From assembly GCA_947575275.1 (NCBI GenBank), contig CANPMS010000006.1:1-64000 (forward strand): a stretch of 64,000 nt of DNA, written 5' to 3'. The stretch is from an uncultured Clostridium sp. (lineage in GTDB: Bacteria > Bacillota > Clostridia > Lachnospirales > Lachnospiraceae). Below, piece after piece: positions 26,239-35,200 of the stretch. The first letter of the stretch is position 1. Every line of letters starts with the position of its first letter. The position numbers and the translations under genes are program-made. Under the pieces are notes generated by a model. The model was not told the DNA's origin, made no database searches, and was given only the letters and a program-made list of their open reading frames with translations.

Positions 26239-29200
26239 CTATTTTTTTCTTCTTTTCCTCCCTCTTCCGACTGCTGTTACTACTTCATTCCACTTCACTG
26301 CTGCCAGCGCCACAGCTGCAAAAGCAGACAGGAAAGCTCCTAAATACCACACTGTCAACCGTCCATCACCGGTTCCTGGAAGCGGAATCTTTATTACTCC
26401 CTCAGGCTCCAGATACAGCCTGCCTGCTGCCCGTGGGATCTGCGGCTCATATTGCGCAATCACCTTTCCAATCCTCCGTAAAGGCGGAATAGTCAGAACT
26501 TCCAGTTTTGGCGGCTTAGGCTTATCCGGTTTTTCAGGATGGGCGTCAATTGGTTTATCTGCCATGGTCACTACCTGTGGTCTCCCCTGCATATTAACAG
26601 TAAAATGTATTTCTTCAGCCAGCTCATATCCTTCTGCCGGTTGGATTTCCCGCAGAATGTAGGAATCCCCCGGGTTCAGCACACCATGGAGCCGATAAGG
26701 TTCTGTTCCTGAAATCCATGCCGCAATCACAGTGCCTGTCTCGTTAAGCAATGCCATATGGCATCCCGGCAGCTCCTCCTGATTCGTAATATCCACTTTT
26801 GATAATGATACATCTGTTTTTTTGTCTGTGACAATAATCTTACACTTTGACCCATTATCCGCCGATGCAACTGCATTCCCGTCAACGGACATGGTGAAGA
26901 TGAAGTCAGGCATAAAATAATACCCATTCGGAGCCTTGATTTCCTTTAACAGATAACTTTTTCCACACACCAGTCCCTCCACAGCATGTTCCGGTTCTGT
27001 CCGACTGGTAATCCACACCTCTATTGGATTATTCTGGTCATACACCGGATTGCCTTTATCATCTCTGCCTGTCAGTTCATACACAGCCAGGTGTGCCCCT
27101 TCCACAAAGGCTTCTTCACTCTCGTCCTCTTCCAGAGCATAAAAGTCTTTCTTTAAAACGAGAACTCTCGTCCTCTTATCCACCACCCTTACTTTATGTT
27201 TTGCCATCTCTCCATATGCGTAGCTCACTCCGCTTTTATCCGGAGCAAACTCCCAGCAGAATACTTCCGTGTTCACCGCATATCCGTCTGGAGGCGTGGT
27301 CTCTTTCAATTTATAAAGGTACGGTTCCATGCGTCCGTTCTCCTTTGCTTCACCGATTGGAAGCCCGGTGATGATCACCTGATCTCTCAGCAGACTGATT
27401 TCCCGAGTAAACACCGGTGTCATCCTCTCTTCTTTCCGATACGCTTCCAAGATAAAACCTGCGCCGGAAAGGGGATTTCCACTCTCATCTGTCTTTTTAA
27501 TGGTCAGCTCTCCCTTGGCTGGAACATCTGTGACACGTTGGATACGCAGCTCGTCTGTCTGTCGGTAGCTGATTTTCACCGGCTCAAAGGTGGTATAATA
27601 GGCGGGAGCTTTCTGCTCTACAAGCCAGTACTCCCCGTCCGGAAGACGGCGGATAACGTGAGGCTTTAAGTCTCCCTGCTGATAGTCGTCAGGAATCCGT
27701 CCGTTGATGAAATCCAGCTCGGTGTATACTCCATCCTCCCCGGTCGTCCACATATCCTGCAGATATTCTTTGGTCTGCACCAGATTTCCATTTGCGTCTG
27801 CACGGTAAAGCGCCATCTGCGCCCCTGCCAGCTCACCACGGCAATCCGGTGTCTGTTTGGAAATAGTAAGCATTCCCTCCTGATTCTCCACCGCATAACG
27901 CTGCACCTTTGCAGTCCCAAGCACTTCCACCACCACATCTTCTCCTTTGGCGTACCCCTCCGGTGTCTGTGTCTCTACCAGCACATAGATTCCCCCTTCA
28001 GGCAGGTACTCGAGCCTCTGACGCCCCTCCAGAGTCTGATAGGTGTTGGCATAGGCATTCACATTCGGCAATTCCTGATACTCAAATTGGTACTCAAAAG
28101 TGAAGTCCCTTCCGCTCAAGGTATCACTCTGACCATGAATCCCTATCCGTATTCGCTTCCCCTCATCAGTCTCAAATATCATTACCGCACTGGCAGGGAA
28201 TAGGGATGTGCTGCCGCCGCTTACGTCCGCGTGCAGTTTTTCACAGGATCTGTAAACTGCCGTGTGATTGACTCCGCTCCCTTCCTCCCAGCTTATGCTT
28301 GTCCCGGGTGTAGTGCCAAATTCCCGATACATCGCCTCGAATGCGGTCAGGAAGTTCCGATACTTCTTTCCATCACCGCTAATCCATTGTGCAGCCTTTT
28401 TTGACGGATCGTACTGTGGCTTCCCATTTTCATAAAGAATGGTGCCGTCTGCATCTACCCTTGCCTCAAAAAGGGCGAAACCTGCGCCAGCAAGCATACT
28501 CCTCTCATTCCCATCTAAGGCATATTTCTCCACCTCCACACGAGTATGATCATCTGCCATAAAAAAGCTCTGAACCTCCGGGGAGCCGGTGATTTCTACC
28601 TCCACCGGTTCTGCTTTTACAAAACCCTCCGGTACAGAAATCTCCTCCAGAAGATAAAGTCCTTCCGGGATTCCCTCTAAATAGACAGGCCTGTCTTCAA
28701 TGGTCCATCTTGCCGTCTGTTCTTCCTCTGCGCCTTCCCGGCTGTTGGTGGGCACATACTTAAAAGGCGCTTTACCGGTCTTTTTTAAGTAATATCCTCT
28801 GGGGTATGTTGTTATGTCGGCAGTATAGACTTTCTCCGCCTGATAAAGCGCCAATACCGCCCCGGCAACACTGCCATAACCAAAGGCAGACAACGCCTCA
28901 TGGCTGGTGTCCACAACTTCATTGGTGATGCAATCGATAATCTCCTGCTGCCACTGCTGCGGTGCATCCGTCTTGGAAATCTCTATCTTAATGGTTTTAT
29001 CTACCACCACCGCGTGCTGCATATCTGTGGTCTCCTTCACCGTAATGGCCGTAGGCATTCCCTTTAAGTAGCCTGCCGGACTTTTCAGTTCCTCCATAAT
29101 GTAGCTTCCGGCGGGAACGCGCTTCAGCACATCTGCCTGTCCCGCCGTCGTGGCATTATCAAAAGGATCATTGGGTGTCTTATCGGAGGTCACCCAGGTA

Positions 29201-32200
29201 TTCTCCAAAATATAAGCCTCGCCCTGTCGGTGATACAGCTTCTTTCTAGCCTGCCCCTCCCTCATCTCATCACCATCCAGGAGTTCCTCAGAGGCATTGA
29301 TTCGATAGGCAGCTCCATTATATTGCATCAGCTTATCAGAATCCTGCTGACGCACGAAATCCCCATTACGGTCATAGAGGTCTGTGGACTTATCGTAAAC
29401 CTCATTGCTGAGCTGGTAGTACTTTGTCAGACCGTGAATATCAAATACCGGGTTCAGCTCTTTTTTTAAGCTGCCGTTGTTGTCATCCACCAACACCTCT
29501 TCGTTCATGCTGTGCCCAGCCCGGTTAGTGTTTACAGAAGTCTCATGGTGGCTTTCTTCCCCTCCTTCGCCCCTCCATGAGCCGGTGATATAACCAGACT
29601 CCGTGTAGGCATAGGATGAGAGCTTATTTTCTCCAACAGTGGCAATTCGGGAGGTGGTAATCTTATCCCGTGCAATTATATTCCCATACTCGTCACGGTG
29701 AAGTTTCACCGCCCATACCATAACTTGCTTGTGATTTCCATTGCCTGATATTTCCTCTGCGTTCCTCTCCGTATCTTTCGGAAGCTCCACATATGCCATG
29801 CCGGTGTAGGGATCCACCAACGCGTCCCGGTTTCCATCTCGATCCAGATGGTACACCTTCATGTCCTGGCTTACGGTCAGCACCTTATCCCTTTCAGAGT
29901 AGGAAATCCTCGTAAAATCGCCTCCTGCAAATTCCAGATACGGTATACCGTCCTTGAATGCAAACAGGGAGTGTTCACTGTCGGTCTTTTCGTAGTTTGC
30001 CTTGTCGGACTCTGCCTGTTCAACCGGCACCTTTTCATGATTACGGTTATAACCATAGGTAATCATCCTTCCATCGATAGGTTCCGTGGTCACAACCTCC
30101 AGACCGTCCAAATCGTAATACAAAATGTCTGTGTCGGGCCGCTTTACAGTCACCGCAGACCAGACCTTTTTCTCATCCCTCTCCAGTATAAATTCTACCT
30201 TTTCTCCGGCATACCCCTCCTCCACATACATGCGGGTTACATTGTTCATGCTATTCCGCTCAATGACAAGTCCCTCATAAGCATGATCCTCGCTGTCACC
30301 GGAACTATTTAATGGGATAGCATCAAACAGGGTCATGGTCGCCCCCACCACATACTGATTTACATCCTCAGCCGTGTCAAGAAGCCGGGTCACATAGCCG
30401 TATCCGGCAAAAGCGCTTCCCTCATAGACCAGCTCCACCTGCTCTCCCGCGGCTTTCCGTTTTTCCAGATACTCCAGTGTTCCTTTCTTCCAGGCATATC
30501 CCAGATAGTCTCCATTTTCGTAGGCGTAGACATACTCCGGGTTTCCTCCGATGTCTGCCAGCTTTCCATCAATGCGTCCGCTGACCTTGTATGTCACAGT
30601 CTTATCTGCTGTGGTATTTGCACTTGAAGCGCTGGATTCCTTCAGCTTTTCCACTGTCAGCTTGATGGGGGCATTCTCAATGTTTACACGCGCTACATAA
30701 ATACTGTCCCCGAGCTTGGCGTCATTGTCCGCCTGGCTGCGACCTTCTGTTTCATACATAGCTGCCAGCACACGGCTGTCACGCTTTCCCTCCTTGTAGT
30801 AAGTCACTTTGTCAGAATAGATTTCCACCGCCACAGGCTTACTTCTGACGTATCCGGCAGGCGCTTTCATCTCGCAGATAACATAAACACCGGCGCTAAG
30901 GGTATGTGGCAGCTCCAGGTATCCCACAGTCTGAAGCTGGTATGATTCCCCGGCATTACCGTCCTCCTTCTTCATCATCCCATCACGAACGGTAGAATAT
31001 GCTTTGAACTCCACGGTCTGCTGCCCGCGGAAATCTTTTAATACGATGCGCTCCTCTTCCTCACAGATAGGCGTGCCTGCAGACACTACACCCGTATAAA
31101 GGTTTCCCGTTGCATACTGCCTTCTGATGAGCCGGTCAAACCAACTTAAACGCCGTACCACTGGGCGTATATCTTCCGCCCCCATAGCCTCCAGAAACTC
31201 CTTTGTACCGGATATGGCCGTGTCTGTTTCATAGAACAGAACCTTTCCTTCTCCATTGGCAGAATCCTCTCGTTTGGCTGCAAAGATTGCAAATATCGCA
31301 CCATCATGAAGAAGGTTCTCCTTAGTCTGTGAATCCAGCTTTTCCAGCCTCAGCTTCGCAGTATATGGCCGATCCACAAATTTGGCGTAACCATATCCCA
31401 CATAACTGGACGCTCCGTACGCAGTGGGAGCCGCCTCAACTGCTTCTGTGTACACATTCTGCGGTGTCTTGACCGTGTAAGGCACCAGCATTGGCGCATA
31501 TTTTCTGTTATATGCAGTCTGGATTCCCTGCATCATATCATCCGCAGTGCCAGCCTGTTCCGAGACGGAGCTGTAATGATACTGACCGGATACCCCGCTT
31601 CTTCCCGACTGCCCCTCCGTCAGGTAGTAGGGATTTTCCGTTTCACTGTGTCTATCGTTTTCGTTATAGTAATTCTTATAAGGTTTATACTCTGCCTGAG
31701 TCAGCGCAAAGTAATCTCCTGCTCCCGGTTCTTCAGGAATATTATTGTTTAAACGATCTATATCCTGCCCGTATTTATAGACCTCAAAATCCCCGTAATG
31801 GCTATGGGCATAAACCACATGATTCTCTTCATGAAAGCGAATTTGATATTTAGCTGCCATCTCCTCCAAAGGCATATCTGCCTGGTATCGGTAATAACTG
31901 CTTAATACCTCTGGAGACTGTCTGGAACCGGCATAGCTCTCATATACGGCAGGCAGCTCTACCTCACGGGGTCGGTCAATGGTGTAATGTTTATTTTTAA
32001 AGTCTCCGAGCTGTGCATACCTGGGCTGCTGCTCCACAACCACATAGGTTCCGTAGGGCATGTATGCAGAAATGCCATAGTAATAGCCATCCGCATCTGT
32101 CTGGGTATGCTCCTGAAGCATATCTGCAGAAAGGGTGGTTTTATCCTGATCCGCTCCTCCGTGTGCCTCACTGTCCCATGCAATGGCATAAATTTCATCA

Positions 32201-35200
32201 AGGTCATAAGAAAAGAACGGCTTTAAATAGTTTTCTGCCTTGATTATTGCAGCCCTCAGAGCTTTGTCGTAAAGCTCATCACTATATGAGATATTTCCGC
32301 CTGCACTCTCCCTTTCACCATTCTCCCCATAAACCGGACGTGTCAGCTTTTTCACCTCATCATCCAAATACCAGTCAATGGCAAACTGACGCACCTGATC
32401 CGATACCTTGGCGTTTTCGATGGCATCTGCTGTTTGGTTTGCCTCGTTTCCGATAGGCTGATAACTGGTGTAAGTGGGGTTTGCATCGTCCCACTTATCG
32501 TTGTTGGACACTGCGATGGCATCAAAAAACTTTTTATAATTATACGCTTTTACAAGTCTGATTCCGGTTTTGTCTTCCGCCGGACGCTCCACGGTCTCCA
32601 AAAGCGCCGTATAGCCTGAGTTCTGCTCCCCGTTAAGCAACTCTCCCACATGGCTGTAAAGCTTTGTGTTGGCTATAATGGCATCGTCTGAGTCCTTATA
32701 AAGCGAGTCTGCCCGGTGAGGCACTTTTGTAAAGAGTTTTTGCACCAGTTCAGGAAACTGTTTCTTTACTGCCAGAACGCCTGCATCATTGCCTGCAAGC
32801 TCTGTCCCCTTTTTATCAATCCATGTGACATCCCCGGTCTCATCACGGTACAGTCTCGTTAAGTTGGAGCGCAGATATGCCTTAAAACGAAAATTGTCCA
32901 CTGCTGCGTCCATGTTTTCTTCACCGGAGAATCCCTCGATTTGTTTTGTGACCTTTATTGTCTGCTTAATGGCACGCTCCTGGACTCCCACAGGCGTGAC
33001 GCGGGTTCCCGTACCAGGCTTTCCATCCCCATCCTGCCAGGGATAATCATGCCCCGGATATGTAAGGACAGCTTCCTGTATAAAGCTTCCCATTCCGCCA
33101 ACCATCCGATTTTCATAGTCCAGATATGCCTTTACCGCAGCGAACCTTGCCCGCAGGTAATACGCTGCCGATGCCATAGCATCTCCTGCCCTCCATCCAC
33201 CTGCACTTCCCATGACTTCTATATCTGCTTTGGTCAGAGTGACCCATTTGTCTGGCAGAACCAGCTTAAAGGACACAGTACCCATTGCTTCATCATCATG
33301 TGACACACCATAGCTGTCGGTGTAACGGCTGTCGATATGCGCCACATACTCCCCGTTTATCTCTGTAATGGGAATTTCAACATACTGCCCTTCCTGCACC
33401 TCTCGGGTGCTTATAATGGTCTGTTCCTGGAACTCTGTTTTCTGGATTGGCTTCCCATCCGATCCATAAGGCCTCTCTCCTGTCTGATAATAGATGTTCT
33501 CCTCCCGGCTTTTTGTGGTAAGCCTGCCGGTTCCATCCGCCACTGCGTCTGTCACCAGCGCCGCAGAAAAGAAAACACTGCCGCCAATCTCCTGCACCCT
33601 GGCATTCTGGTACGTTCCAAATGCACTCGTGCCAGAATCAGACGCATAGTCCGCATAGATATAACGGGGAGACTGATTTGCATCGTCAGGCAGATACTCC
33701 ACTCGTTTATACGCCATGCCCTCATCCGAGCCGACCGAATCAGGAACGAAAAACCCCGCCGGATTACCAACCCTTGAGGCATACACCGTGACGCGGAAAC
33801 CAGATTCCTCTTCCCAGAGGGCATCCAGACCTCCGTAGTTATAAATGCCATTGGTGTTATAGAAATCCAATAGCGTTGCAAGAATGTCCCCTACCGTCGC
33901 CGGCGTACCCGTACTGTCTGTCTTATCTACAGTAAGTTCTATCACTGGAGAACCATACACTGTCCTGTTTGCGACACTTCCCGGCTCTCCACCTGCCACA
34001 CCCCAGGGGTCGTTTTCACCTTCCCGCACACCTGCATCATAAATACCCACATAGATGCTGGAATAATCCGCACCGTCTTCTGAGGTGATATGGGGCGTTC
34101 TCTTTCCATTTACACGCAGCGCCCGCTCCAGCTTCCCCTTTACAAAATTCAGATCTGCTGTGGTAAACTGTGCGGAGAGCTTTGCAAGCACCTCTCCTTC
34201 CGTCATGCCATCCTCATCCGCCAACAACGCCTCCTGTGATTTGACTGCATCGAGAGGCTTTGACATTACCGCAGCTACATGTCTGATAGAACCTATTTCC
34301 GGTACGGTTCGGGTCATAGGCGTGCCATCGGGATTATACCTGAGATACTGGCGGTTATGTTCTGCCATTACATAGACGGGATTGCCGTCTGCATCCGTCA
34401 CCGACACCTGCTCATAGAAACCGGTTCCCACCTCTGCCTCCTGCTCCTTTATAGCAGTGTCCAGCCGGTAAAGCCTGGTTCCTTTGGGAAGATTACTAAA
34501 CAGCAAATCAAAGCCTTTTTCACCTGTCCCCCGGCTCTCCGCCTCAAAAAACAGTTCGTTGTAATCCGGGTCATGATACGCGCCGGTGGCATTTGGAGAA
34601 ATCTGCTCCTCCGCAAACAAATTATGGGTAATACCCGCGTATCCTGTTCCATCCCCCCTGGCAGATACGTTGTAATCCTGCCCGTAGTTTGTGATGGCAT
34701 TCTCTTTATTTCCGATGGAAAGCTCATAGCCTTCACTTCGTGTCAGCTCTTTTATATAGTAGTCACCCATCAGGAGCGGACGCCCAATCCAGCAGCTTCC
34801 GTTTTTTCCTGCATTGTCATAATATCGGCGCTCATATTGTCCATCTTCCGTATAATCATCATAGGTAATGTCCCTGGTGTAAAGGTTTTCCGGCGCTTCC
34901 TGAGCCCACAAATCCCCTGTCTCTACCACCATACCTGCCTCATAGTCATAGGTGCATCCTGGCGCTTCCGTATACGTCATAAACGAGGCGTCACCCTCTT
35001 TATCGGTAGCGGCAATGGCAACCAGGTTGTTTGCCTTATAAACTACCCCTGTCGTTCCATCTGGATGAATAATATCCGCAGCCGCAAAAAGTCCATAGAC
35101 TGCCCCCTCCAGCGTGCCGTCACCCTGGGAATCACCATAGGAATCATATCCGCCAAAGCTGTCTGTCTTCTGCCCCTGCTCCAGCTCCATATCCCTCTTA